A stretch of 64,000 nt of DNA, from positions 2,108,001 through 2,172,000 of the forward strand of contig NZ_CAAHFG010000001.1 in NCBI RefSeq assembly GCF_900890425.1, read 5' to 3'. A program made the translations under genes and the position numbers. The notes below the pieces were generated by a model. That model searched no databases. It saw only the letters and a program-made list of their open reading frames with translations, and was not told where the DNA came from. Origin of the DNA: Pontiella desulfatans (GTDB lineage Bacteria; Verrucomicrobiota; Kiritimatiellia; Kiritimatiellales; Pontiellaceae). Of this stretch, positions 33,761 through 43,500 are shown piece by piece (the stretch's first letter is position 1; each line of letters begins with the position of its first letter).

Positions 33761-35328
33761 TACTTCTTACCGAACTGTTTGCTCTGGGTGAACTCAAGAT
33801 GCCCGCGGTTGAGGGCCGCCAGCTCTTTTTCGATATCCGCGTACGCCTTTTCACCAGACCGGTTTTTGCGCTCGAGCGGATCTTTTTCATAGTCATAGAG
33901 TTCAGTGAATTCCGGCTCTTTCACATACTGATTGCCGTGTTTACCCTTTCGCTCCCAGCCTTTGTACCAGGCAACATAACGGTAGCGTTCGGTGCGAATC
34001 GCAATGCCCCAGTATTTGTTGTGCGGATAGATGCTTGCGGCATATTCCTGAACAGATTCTTTGCTGTCTTTTAAAATCGGAACGAGGCTTTTACCATCGA
34101 GCCCGTCCGGTGTGTCCTGTCCGGTCAGTTCACAGAGCGTCGGAAAAATGTCGATAAAGTTGGCCGGAGAGGTCGAGTTGCCGACCGGGGTTCCTGCGTT
34201 GGCAATGATTAGCGGAACGCGGGTGGACTGCTCATAGGTCGTATGTTTTCCCCAGATCTTTTTATCCCCCAGATGAAAGCCGTGATCGCCCCAAAGCACG
34301 ACGACGGTGTTTTTATCCAACCCGGTCTCCTTGAGCTTCGCCAGCACCTTCCCGATCTGGGCATCCACATAGGAAACACAGGCCAGGTAACCGTGGATCA
34401 GTTCGCGCTGGGCGTCTTCAGGAACCAGCCCCTCTTTCGGTACGCCGCTGTAATCGCGGGCTTCAATGTAGTCTGTTTCTGCGCAGGCCGGAGCCCCTTC
34501 GGGATAATCCTGAAACGCAGCAAGTTCCAGCTTATCGCGTTCATACAGATCCCAATATGTTTTAGGAGCAACAAACGGCAAATGCGGTTTCAGAAAACCG
34601 ACCGCGAGGAAAAACGGCTTGTCCGAATCTTTCAACATCTCCAGCTGCTCAACACCGCGGTTGGCAATGGCACCGTCTTTATACGCATCGTCGGGCACAT
34701 CATAGCACTCCACAGCCGGGCCGCCGCCATGATCGCGCACATAGGAACGAAGCGGCTTGCCGCTGAGTCCCTTGGACTGCCCCTCCTTCTTCAGCTTAGC
34801 AACCAGATCCTTCAATGCCGGATCGTGATAGTGGCCGTCAACGATCGGCCCGCCGGTTTCGGGGTTGTGAGGGTTTAGGCCATGAAATGTTGTCCAGGAG
34901 ATTTTGTCCTGCGGGCCCTGCCAATCGTCTTCCACATTCCGGGGATCAAATATTTTTCCCGTTCCAATGGTGGTGTAGCCATTGTTTTTGAAATGCTGCG
35001 GAAGCGTCAGAATATCGGGATGCATCTCGCGCATTTTATACCGGCCGCCCCCCATGCCGTAGATGCCGATGCTGTCCGGATAATACCCGGTCAGCAGACT
35101 CACGCGCGACGGCCCGCAAACCGCCTGCTGGCAATGCGCGTTCAGGAACACCGTTCCGGCGTCGGCCAATTTATCAATGTGCGGGGTAATCGCTTCATCA
35201 TAGCCATAGCAACCCAGCAGCGGCTTCAGATCATCCACCGCAATAAACAACACGTTTTTCGGCTTAGCAAATGTAGTCAGCATTGAGCACGTAACTGCCA
35301 ATAAAATTATTCCCGGTTTCATTTTCAT
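33760..35328 (-). CDS. Type I sulfatase (CGPSR), iduronate-2-sulfatase-like
   Basis: 522 residues from the ATG at 35328. AGTAGG ends six bases upstream, and the frame reading further upstream runs into the neighbouring gene. Signal peptide ~1-21, metal site in A-V-D-D-L-K-P-L-L-G, formylglycine motif C-G-P-S-R (Cys71), and a late W-G-D-H-G-F-H-L-G-D-K. This combination is typical of iduronate-2-sulfatase-like subfamily S1_7. It is the last of four consecutive sulfatases. Confidence 0.9.
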   Translation of the reverse strand: MKMKPGIILLAVTCSMLTTFAKPKNVLFIAVDDLKPLLGCYGYDEAITPHIDKLADAGTVFLNAHCQQAVCGPSRVSLLTGYYPDSIGIYGMGGGRYKMREMHPDILTLPQHFKNNGYTTIGTGKIFDPRNVEDDWQGPQDKISWTTFHGLNPHNPETGGPIVDGHYHDPALKDLVAKLKKEGQSKGLSGKPLRSYVRDHGGGPAVECYDVPDDAYKDGAIANRGVEQLEMLKDSDKPFFLAVGFLKPHLPFVAPKTYWDLYERDKLELAAFQDYPEGAPACAETDYIEARDYSGVPKEGLVPEDAQRELIHGYLACVSYVDAQIGKVLAKLKETGLDKNTVVVLWGDHGFHLGDKKIWGKHTTYEQSTRVPLIIANAGTPVGNSTSPANFIDIFPTLCELTGQDTPDGLDGKSLVPILKDSKESVQEYAASIYPHNKYWGIAIRTERYRYVAWYKGWERKGKHGNQYVKEPEFTELYDYEKDPLERKNRSGEKAYADIEKELAALNRGHLEFTQSKQFGKK

Positions 35329-35335
35329 AATCATC

Positions 35336-36898
35336 CTACTTCTTCGCTCCGTATTCGCCGAACGTATGGGGAAGGCTGGACATGAACCCCTCCAGCTCCA
35401 TCTGCTTTCGCTTGAGGATTGCGGCATACTCCGGATTGGCGGCCAGGTTCTTCTGTTCGTAAAGGTCTTCATTCAGATCAAACAACTGGTCAGCATCCCA
35501 GAACGACGGATACATCTGTTCATTCTGATAGTTATGATGATCAACACCCGTCCAGAAAACCTCACGGGGACGTTCCTTCATCTTTTTCTCCACTTCGGGC
35601 GTAACGCGGTTGGCGAGATATTTCCAATCCCTGGAAACGATTCCCCTGGCATTCCCTGCTTCAATCAGCATGGCCTTCCGCCAGTCTTCGGGCTCGCCTT
35701 TACCGGCCAGCTGCTGTGTAAAACTGCGGCTATCGGTCGCCATGTCCTCCGGCAAAGCCCCACCCGCCAGCTCTACCAGCGTGGCCGCAAAATCAATATT
35801 ACCGATCAGGCTGTCACAACGTGCCCCGGCCTTTACTTTGCCCGGCCACTCAATCAACAGCGGCACCTTGGCCCCGCCTTCATAAACGCTGTTCTTACCG
35901 CGGCTGCCATGGTCACTGGTATAAATGACGATCGTGTTTTCGCGCAAGCCGAGTTCATCCAGCTTGCTCAGCACCGCACCGACATAGTCATCCATGCGCG
36001 TCGCCATGGCATTCTCCTTGGGAACGCCAGCCTCTTTGCACCGCTTCAGCACATCGTCGTTGGACGGCAACAGCTTCATCGGCTCAGGCAACAGACCATT
36101 GGAGGTCACACGGCGGTCATACGACTCAATCTGGTTATAATCAAAAATATACTGTCCGTGCGGTACCGGCAGTGAGCAGTATAGAAAGAAGGGCTGGCCC
36201 TTGCTTTCTTCGATAAACTTCAATGCCCCCTCGCACTGCCAATCGAGGTTTACGATGGAATTGCCCCACTCCATGCGATCCACCACATCCCAACCGAATC
36301 CATCACTCAGGTAATTCACCCCGGCCTTATACGCCTTTTTCAGCTTGGCCTCGAAGGTTGCCACGTCGTCATATTGCGCATTTGGCTCGCGCTCATTCTT
36401 TTTCATCTTCGGCATACCGACCGTTTTATCATCAGGAAGATTGTGCCATTTCCCGATGATCCCGGTGCGGTACCCGGCAGCCTGCAGCGTTTTGGGCAGG
36501 TTGGTTTCCTCGCGCAGAATCGCAGGACGCCAATCCAGCTGGGCATGCGTACCGGCGGGATAATCCTTCTGAAGTTCAATGCCGCGCGTCGCATAGCGTC
36601 CGGTCATCAGGCAGTAGCGGCTCGAGGTGCATACCGTTCCATTCACATAAAACCGAGTAAACAGCATACCGCCATCCGCCAGCGAATCGATATTGGGGGT
36701 CAGCACCTTTGAATCGATCTTCTTATTCCAGAACCCACGCTCCTTCGCGCCGGTGTGCGTGGCCCAGATATCCGTCATATCCCGTGTACAATTGATCTCA
36801 TCTCCATCCAGGTCATCGGCATAGATAAATACAATATTCGGTTTCGCATAGCCCATCGTTACGGCAAACAATGCCGTCATTAGCACCCACTTTTCCAT
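35336..36898 (-). CDS. Type I sulfatase with variant CTSSR active-site motif
   Basis: 520 residues, secreted (signal ~1-18). Metal ligands in Y-A-D-D-L-D-G-D and a late T-S-D-H-G-S-R-G-K. The modification site reads V-C-T-S-S-R-Y (Cys90): the Pro normally at the third position of C-x-P-x-R is Ser, while the Cys and Arg are kept. FGE-type maturases tolerate some change here, so the enzyme may still be activated, but less certainly than its neighbours. The start overlaps the previous sulfatase stop (TAATG). Confidence 0.85.
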   Translation of the reverse strand: MEKWVLMTALFAVTMGYAKPNIVFIYADDLDGDEINCTRDMTDIWATHTGAKERGFWNKKIDSKVLTPNIDSLADGGMLFTRFYVNGTVCTSSRYCLMTGRYATRGIELQKDYPAGTHAQLDWRPAILREETNLPKTLQAAGYRTGIIGKWHNLPDDKTVGMPKMKKNEREPNAQYDDVATFEAKLKKAYKAGVNYLSDGFGWDVVDRMEWGNSIVNLDWQCEGALKFIEESKGQPFFLYCSLPVPHGQYIFDYNQIESYDRRVTSNGLLPEPMKLLPSNDDVLKRCKEAGVPKENAMATRMDDYVGAVLSKLDELGLRENTIVIYTSDHGSRGKNSVYEGGAKVPLLIEWPGKVKAGARCDSLIGNIDFAATLVELAGGALPEDMATDSRSFTQQLAGKGEPEDWRKAMLIEAGNARGIVSRDWKYLANRVTPEVEKKMKERPREVFWTGVDHHNYQNEQMYPSFWDADQLFDLNEDLYEQKNLAANPEYAAILKRKQMELEGFMSSLPHTFGEYGAKK

Positions 36899-38703
36899 TA
36901 TTTTATTTTCTCCATGTGCATACTGAACAGCTCCATTTTGGAAACGGATTTTTCATCGCCCGTTTCCAACAACTCAACCCTCAGAACCTGATCCCCAGCG
37001 TCTAAATGGATCGTTCCGAAATCATGATATTTTTGGCCGGCGCCAAGCATCACTTCGCATGTTTTTCCGCCAGCGGTTAAGCGAATCTTCGTGTTCGAGG
37101 GAACACCGAGTGCCCGCAAATTGACCGTATAGGTGCCCGCCTCCAAGACGCGTACCTTCATCTCCTGAACGGCACCGATCTCTCTGAAAAATGTGTTTGC
37201 CCAGGTCACTGAGTTTTCGCCTTTGAAGCGATAGGCGCACTCCATTTCCAGATAGGCGTTCGGGCCCACTTCCTGCACCGGATCGCTCCAGGCGTGTGGG
37301 TCGGCTTTGATCTCAGTGAACGCATCAAAATAAGCAGACTGCATAGCCGAAAATTTTTCCGGCATGGCTTTCTTGAGATCCTTCTTTTGCTCCGGATCTT
37401 TGGAAAGATCAAACAAGCCCCAATGGCCCTTCTCATTTACAACCACCCAGTCGCCCTGAACGAAGCAGGTTTCGCGGCCGTTCAGCGGCATCGAGTGTTC
37501 CGTAAACCGATAGTTCCAACCATCGGAAGCTTTATGCTGCTGCGGCTTGCCTGTTTCGCCGACAAAGAAACCCCGCCCCGGCCACTTGGTATTTCCGTTA
37601 ACCAGAGGCAAGAGGCTTTGGCCGTTAAGTTTCGGCGTGCCAGCCGGGCGCTTTCCATCAGCCAGTTCTACGAGCGTCGGATAGATATCCATCACCAGCG
37701 TCATCCCCTCCACCACCTTCGGCTCAAATTTAGCAGGGCAATATATGGAGAGCCGGTTGCGCACGGCGCATTCCCAGCCGGTCGCCTTTTTGCCGCGGAA
37801 GCCCGATGGGTTTCGTGCCGCCCATTCTTCATCGTTCAGATTATAGTAGTCTTTCGTCAGCGCAAAATATCCGTCCTCATTCTGTTTCAGAATGCGCGTC
37901 GTTGGCGTCGGGCCGTTGTCGCCGAAAAAGAGCACGATGGTATTTTCGGCCAATCCTGAATCTTCCAATGATTGGAGAACCCGCCCGACCTGGGTATCGA
38001 GCTGCTCCATCATGCCGAGAAACATGGCATAGTGCTCGCCGACCCCTTTTGCCATATATTTTTGCTGGAGTTCCGGTGGGCAGAGCCACGGCTCGTGCGG
38101 CGCGGCATACGGGATGTAGAGGAAGAACGGATTCTCCTTCTGCGCTTCAATAAAACGGATCGCCTTATCCGTAACGCGCTCCACCTGCCAGCCGTCTTCG
38201 CGCCCGTCATACGTTCCGTTGTGAAAAAACGGTGGATTAAAATGCTCGTAGCGCCCATAGCTTCGGACATCCTCGCGCACCACCGGCCAGGCTTCGTCAA
38301 AACCACGGCGCGAAGGAAGTTCTGCATCGCTCAGGCCGAGGTTCCACTTACCCATCATCCCGGTCACATAGCCCGCATCCTGCATCGCTTCAGACAAAAA
38401 ATATTCATCCAGATGCGGTGCCTCCGCTCCGAAACCGACGGCCGAGGTTCCTGTCCGCATAAAGTTCCGGCCGGTCATCAGCGCCGAACGCGTCGGTGCA
38501 CAGGCTGCCGCCGTGTAGAAGCGAGTAAACTGCACGCCGTCCTTCATCAGCCGATCCATCACCGGTGTCTCCAGCGGCGGCTGCCGGAATCCATAGTCAT
38601 CGAATCCCTGATCATCCGTCAGGATCAGCACAATGTTGGGTTTCGAAACCGCGAATCCATTGCAGCAAAGAGCCAGCAATCCAAACACAAGGAACCGCAA
38701 CAT
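36898..38703 (-). CDS. Type I sulfatase (CAPTR) with C-terminal beta domain
   Basis: 601 residues, secreted (signal ~1-19). Arylsulfatase fold with L-T-D-D-Q-G-F-D-D-Y, formylglycine motif C-A-P-T-R (Cys68), and F-F-G-D-N-G-P at the second metal site. The last ~125 residues beyond the sulfatase domain form a beta-sandwich that resembles a carbohydrate-binding module (T-Y-T-V-N-L-R-A-L-G ... V-L-R-V-E-L). The start follows the upstream stop by two bases within GGAGAGTAATTATG, so the Shine-Dalgarno overlaps the previous gene. Confidence 0.88.
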   Translation of the reverse strand: MLRFLVFGLLALCCNGFAVSKPNIVLILTDDQGFDDYGFRQPPLETPVMDRLMKDGVQFTRFYTAAACAPTRSALMTGRNFMRTGTSAVGFGAEAPHLDEYFLSEAMQDAGYVTGMMGKWNLGLSDAELPSRRGFDEAWPVVREDVRSYGRYEHFNPPFFHNGTYDGREDGWQVERVTDKAIRFIEAQKENPFFLYIPYAAPHEPWLCPPELQQKYMAKGVGEHYAMFLGMMEQLDTQVGRVLQSLEDSGLAENTIVLFFGDNGPTPTTRILKQNEDGYFALTKDYYNLNDEEWAARNPSGFRGKKATGWECAVRNRLSIYCPAKFEPKVVEGMTLVMDIYPTLVELADGKRPAGTPKLNGQSLLPLVNGNTKWPGRGFFVGETGKPQQHKASDGWNYRFTEHSMPLNGRETCFVQGDWVVVNEKGHWGLFDLSKDPEQKKDLKKAMPEKFSAMQSAYFDAFTEIKADPHAWSDPVQEVGPNAYLEMECAYRFKGENSVTWANTFFREIGAVQEMKVRVLEAGTYTVNLRALGVPSNTKIRLTAGGKTCEVMLGAGQKYHDFGTIHLDAGDQVLRVELLETGDEKSVSKMELFSMHMEKIK

Positions 38704-38705
38704 AA

Positions 38706-40202
38706 TTACTCTCCAAATTCCCCGAACGGACGGCCGATGTCCTGAACGTAGCCGGTCAGGTGCACCTGCATCTCTTTCATGACCTTCTGGTATTCAGGAT
38801 TTGCTGCAAGATTGCTCTTTTCGTTCGGATCCTTCCGCAGATCAAACAACTGATCGGGATCCGCAAAACCAAACCGTTTATACATCTGCCCATACGGCGT
38901 CTTGACCCACAGGCGGTCAAAGTTGCCCGCATCAATGTTTTCTGCCAGCGTGCCGCTTAGATTTGGACTCATGCCGCGCTTGAGCATCTGATCGTTGTAG
39001 CGAATGGCGATGTATTTGTGATCTTTGGTCACCACGGATTTCGCATAGCCCATCTCGGTGTAGATGGCCTCTTTGAGCACATCGGTTTTTCCGCTCCAGA
39101 CCGGCAAAATGCTCATCCCGTCGAGATGCAGCCCCTCAACCGGCTTCGCCTGAGCCACGTCCATGAAGGTGGCCGCCATATCCGTCACATCAATCAGCGT
39201 ATCATTCACCTGTCCCGCCTGAAGGCCGCCGTCCGGCCAGCGCACGATGAAGGGAATATTGTTGCCGCATTCATACGGCGTGGCTTTTCCGGTAGCCTGC
39301 TGATCCGCAAGGTAAATAACCAGCGTATTGTCAGCAACGCCCATTTCATCGAGTTTGTCGAGAATCACGCCGACTCCTTCATCCGTCCACATCATCATCT
39401 CCGCCACGACCCCTTTGTTTTTAGGTATGTCTGAGCGGGGGCCCATCACTCCGACGGCTTTATCGGTAATCCCTTCGGGAGTCACCGTAACATCGGCACT
39501 TTCGATCGGTTCGTGCGGGCCATGGGTCGGCGTGAAAGCCGTCCACAGGAAAAAGGGTTTATCGTCCGGTGCCTGATCGAGAAAGTCGAGCGCGCCTTTC
39601 ACCGTGTATTCCACATTGTGATGTTCCAAAGCCTTGGGATACTGATCCACCACATTTCCGGCCGTAATGCATTCCGCATAATCAAAGCCGTAGCCATGAA
39701 TCAGGTCGCGTTGAATCTCAACAGACTCCTGAAGCATCGCCTTGATCGCCGGGTCGTTCGGATCGGCATCATTCGGAATGTCATGCAGCGGGAGCAGTTC
39801 ATGAAAATCACTGTGCCACTTACCGGACGCACCGGTATAATACCCCGCCTTCTGTAGCGCCTGCACAATCGTGCGGTCGGTCTCGCAGAAGAAAGCGCCG
39901 TTTCGGATCGGCGGCTGATAATCATATTCCTTGAACAGCCGGTTTCGGCAGCGACTCGGGTAGGATCCGGTTAAACAGCTGTATCGCGTCGGAACGCAGA
40001 GCGCCGAGGTGGTATAAGCACGCGTGTGAAGCACCCCCTCTTTGGCCAGGCGATCAATATGAGGCGTCGCATACTTCGCTCCATATGCACCAATGCTGTT
40101 CATATTTTGATCATCACCAATCAGCACCAGAATATTCGGGCGCTCCGCCGCATGGGCCATCACAACAGTGCTCAAAACAATCAAAGTCAAAATTCTTTTC
40201 AT
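38706..40202 (-). CDS. Type I sulfatase (CVPTR), heparan-sulfatase-like
   Basis: 498 residues from the ATG at 40202, which has AGGGAG seven bases upstream and lies one base after the preceding stop. The 85 extra residues of the longest frame overlap that gene and are rejected. Signal peptide ~1-18, I-G-D-D-Q-N metal site, formylglycine motif C-V-P-T-R (Cys69) followed by Y-S-C-L-T-G-S-Y-P-S-R. It is the first of the four-sulfatase run and directly coupled to the Asp-box genes upstream. Confidence 0.9.
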   Translation of the reverse strand: MKRILTLIVLSTVVMAHAAERPNILVLIGDDQNMNSIGAYGAKYATPHIDRLAKEGVLHTRAYTTSALCVPTRYSCLTGSYPSRCRNRLFKEYDYQPPIRNGAFFCETDRTIVQALQKAGYYTGASGKWHSDFHELLPLHDIPNDADPNDPAIKAMLQESVEIQRDLIHGYGFDYAECITAGNVVDQYPKALEHHNVEYTVKGALDFLDQAPDDKPFFLWTAFTPTHGPHEPIESADVTVTPEGITDKAVGVMGPRSDIPKNKGVVAEMMMWTDEGVGVILDKLDEMGVADNTLVIYLADQQATGKATPYECGNNIPFIVRWPDGGLQAGQVNDTLIDVTDMAATFMDVAQAKPVEGLHLDGMSILPVWSGKTDVLKEAIYTEMGYAKSVVTKDHKYIAIRYNDQMLKRGMSPNLSGTLAENIDAGNFDRLWVKTPYGQMYKRFGFADPDQLFDLRKDPNEKSNLAANPEYQKVMKEMQVHLTGYVQDIGRPFGEFGE

Positions 40203-40203
40203 C

Positions 40204-40581
40204 TCATTCTCCCTGTATCTGTAATCGTATAAATTCATGCATGCTTTCGTCAGTATCGACCCGGTTGGTAACCGACTCGAACGCGTCATCAACCGCACCC
40301 GCACCCACCTCAACAACGCCATTGGTTTTCCAACCATTGGAAACCAGGTTGGTAGTCGTTTCGACCCAATACACCAGCGTGTCGTCATCCGTGCGGCGGC
40401 GGTAGACATATTTCCAGCCATCGACATTTCCAAGGCTTGGAAGAATCCCATCATCATTCGCGTTGGTCGGATTCCCGCCGAGCGCGTATTCCGCCAGGTT
40501 ATCGATTAAATCATCATCCGGATTCGCATCCATCGCAGCATCCACGCCAGTCAGTCCATATCCGGCAATCCATGTGCCGAA
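40204..40581 (-). other. Shared C-terminal module (Asp-box protein 1)
   Basis: About 125 residues: Y-G-L-T-G, D-D-D-L-I-D-N-L-A-E-Y-A-L-G-G-N-P-T-N, Y-V-Y-R-R-R, Y-W-V-E-T, N-L-V-S and a final F-I-R-L. Equivalent tails end the proteins at 44346, 50155, 54873, 58737 and, more divergently, 13418 and 6307. Confidence 0.7.
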
Positions 40582-43500
40582 CAAGGACTGGCCGGCCTGA
40601 AGGCAAACGGATTCCACAAGCAGATCCACGGCGTTTGCATCCGAAACAGTCGTTGAATTGATGCCGGGGCGAAGCGCATTGCTGAAAAAGGCGGAAGACG
40701 ACACAAACGCATGTGAATAGGTATCCACCGGGGCGGTCTTCAGCGGATCATCTGCCCGGTTATAGATAGTGGCTGTGGCCGTCCAGTTGGATGCAGTTGC
40801 GCCTTTAGCCATAGCCAGCTCCATCGTAATCCAGTCCGAAACCGAGCCCGGCCCGTTGGTGGTACCAATGTCTGAAGCGGCAAACGTGTTTCCGCTCTTG
40901 AACGAACTCCCGCCGGAATCCTCAAACAGCCCGAGCCGGTAGGTGCCATCCGCCCGACGTTTGAAGCTGAGCGATATGACCGAGCCGTCCGATGCGGCGA
41001 ACTCAACGCGGAACAGGTTCTTTTCGGCCACCGACGCAGCCGTCTCAGTAAACCGGAAGGTCGCACCCACCTTGAGGTCATCACCCGAAACAGGTGTGTA
41101 GTATGCCTTCTGCCAACTATTGGCATCCACAGCGACCGACCCTGTTCCATTTGTATTCACGGTAAAGGTGCCGGCATCGCCCGTCCAACCGCCCTGCCCG
41201 ACCAGCTCGCCGGAGGCATACCCTTCATCCGCCGTAAACTCAATGACTGTGCGCTCGATTTCATCGTGGGTGTAGATATACATGCCGTCGGCGCAGGCCG
41301 TGAAGAAACGGCCTTCGGTGTCCACCAGCATCGAATTGATCATCGTGACGGCCTCCGGCGCGTCCGGCTGCGTTGGGCCGTGCAGTTTGGCCCAGGTGAT
41401 GCCGCCGTCCACCGAACGGTAGAACGGCTCCATCAGCAGCCCGCCGGGAACCGGATGGTTGAGGTTCTCGCCTTCAGCCCATCGGTCGAGCTGATGGTGG
41501 TTGTGGCTCTTAGACGCATAAACAACATGTTCATATCCGGGGCGCGGATCGAACTCCACAAACCCCATCCACGGCACCGGCTCAAGCGCGCTGAAATAGA
41601 GGTTCGGTTCCAGGCCGGTGTCGTTGAGTTCCCAATCATTGAAAACTTCGGAGTATTCATAGATGCCGCTGCGGCCGGCCATCAGGATGCGCAGGTTGCC
41701 CGCGCTGGTCGCCGGATCGATGGCCAGCAGTTTTTGCGGGGGTAGGCTGTACGTTCTTCTCATGCCGGACACATGCCAGAATTTTCCCGAAAGCCCCGGC
41801 ACGGCCTCTTTCGGCGGCTCGGGAAGAGGCGTCCAGTTTGCTCCGCCGTCGACCGACACATACATGCCTAGGCTGGCCGCATCCACGCCCACCTCAATGT
41901 CGTCAACGCCGATGATCAGGTCGGGATTTGAGGATGACATCGTGACGATGTATTTGTTCATGTCCGTCCAGCTGCTTCCGCCGCTGTCGCTCCGCAGCCG
42001 CCCGGCATAAACACGGTTGGTGTTCACCGACGACCAGAAAACCAGACAGTTGATATACAGCGTATCGGGTTGCTTGATACCGGTATCAATCCAGTTAACC
42101 CCTGCATCGTACGATTCAAGGATGTTGCCGACTTCCGAGTAGGAGCCGATCATGTGGTCGGTGTTGTTGGGATCGTAAGCCATGCCGCTCATGTTGCGCG
42201 AGTCGCCCCACGAGACTCCGGGCAGCGGATTGGCAGCATCGCCCAGGTCATCAAAAAGCTGGTTGTTATGATGCGAGATGCCCTTCCACATCAAACCGCC
42301 GTTTGTAGAAACCACCACACCGTATTCCTTGGCACCAATGCTCCAGTGATCCGGATTGCCTGGCGAAACGGCAATCTGCGTCATCGCCTTGCAGGGCCCC
42401 CCGTTGGCATAGGTGGCAAAATTCGCACCGAAGTCCGAACTCTTCATCAGGCCGCCGAGGACCCACTTGGTGCACACAATCACCTCATTGGATTTTCCCG
42501 GCACCCACGCAAAGTTTTTCGAGGCCCATGATCGAAGATCATCCTCGCGGAGGCCGAGCCCGTAGGTATCATGATCCGAGGGCGTCCACCCCATCAGCGA
42601 TGGACAATAGCCATCGACCGAGCGGTCGGTACCCAGCCACGTCGCGCCGCCATCCAGCGAATAGCGCACCGCATCCAGCATCCTTCCTCCGCAGAGCAGC
42701 ACCACATGATCTGCATCCGCCGGATTGACATGCACGCTGGCAAAGGTATCGCTATTTTCCGTACCCAGCACGGCCGTAGATAAGGTCAGGGTTTCGCCCC
42801 AATCGGAAAACTCCTGCAACTCGCGTCCGCCCTGCGGCCAGCGTGCCGGAAAGGCCCGGCGGATCACCCAGCCCTTCGATGGATCAGACGGATCGATTTC
42901 CACATCCACAAAGTCGGAATACCCCGCATGCAACCGGGTGGTTGAGCTGACCGCGCCATTTGCTTCAATCTCTATCCGCCACAGCTCCCCCTGCGAAATC
43001 GCAAAATTGGCTCTACTGTCCGCAAAATATAGACCGCGCGACTGGTGCACCGTCATGCCCAGCGCGTCGTAGATTCGGATATCATCCAACGAGCCCGTAA
43101 AATTTCTGATCCCCGATGCCACTCCGGCCACATAAACCTGACCTGCACCGGCATGCCCGAAATCATCCACACCGGCATCAACCGTGGCCTCTTCCTCGCC
43201 ATCGACAATAAGGTGCATCATTCCGGCATTCCAGGAACCGACCACATGGTGCCACTCGCCGTCCCCGACCGCCGTTAAGGATGAAAGCTCGTGAAGTACA
43301 CCATCGCCTGCACGAACCGTCCATTTAACCTGCCCGCCAACCATGGAGAATTCAAAATAGTCATTCGAACCGGCAGACACCATGACCTGATCAGCACTGT
43401 TGGTGGTTTTGACCCAACAGGAAACCGTCAATTTTTCCTGAACGTTGGTGTAGACCATTCCGGAGGCCGTCAAACGATTGGCAACGGTTCCGTTAAACTC

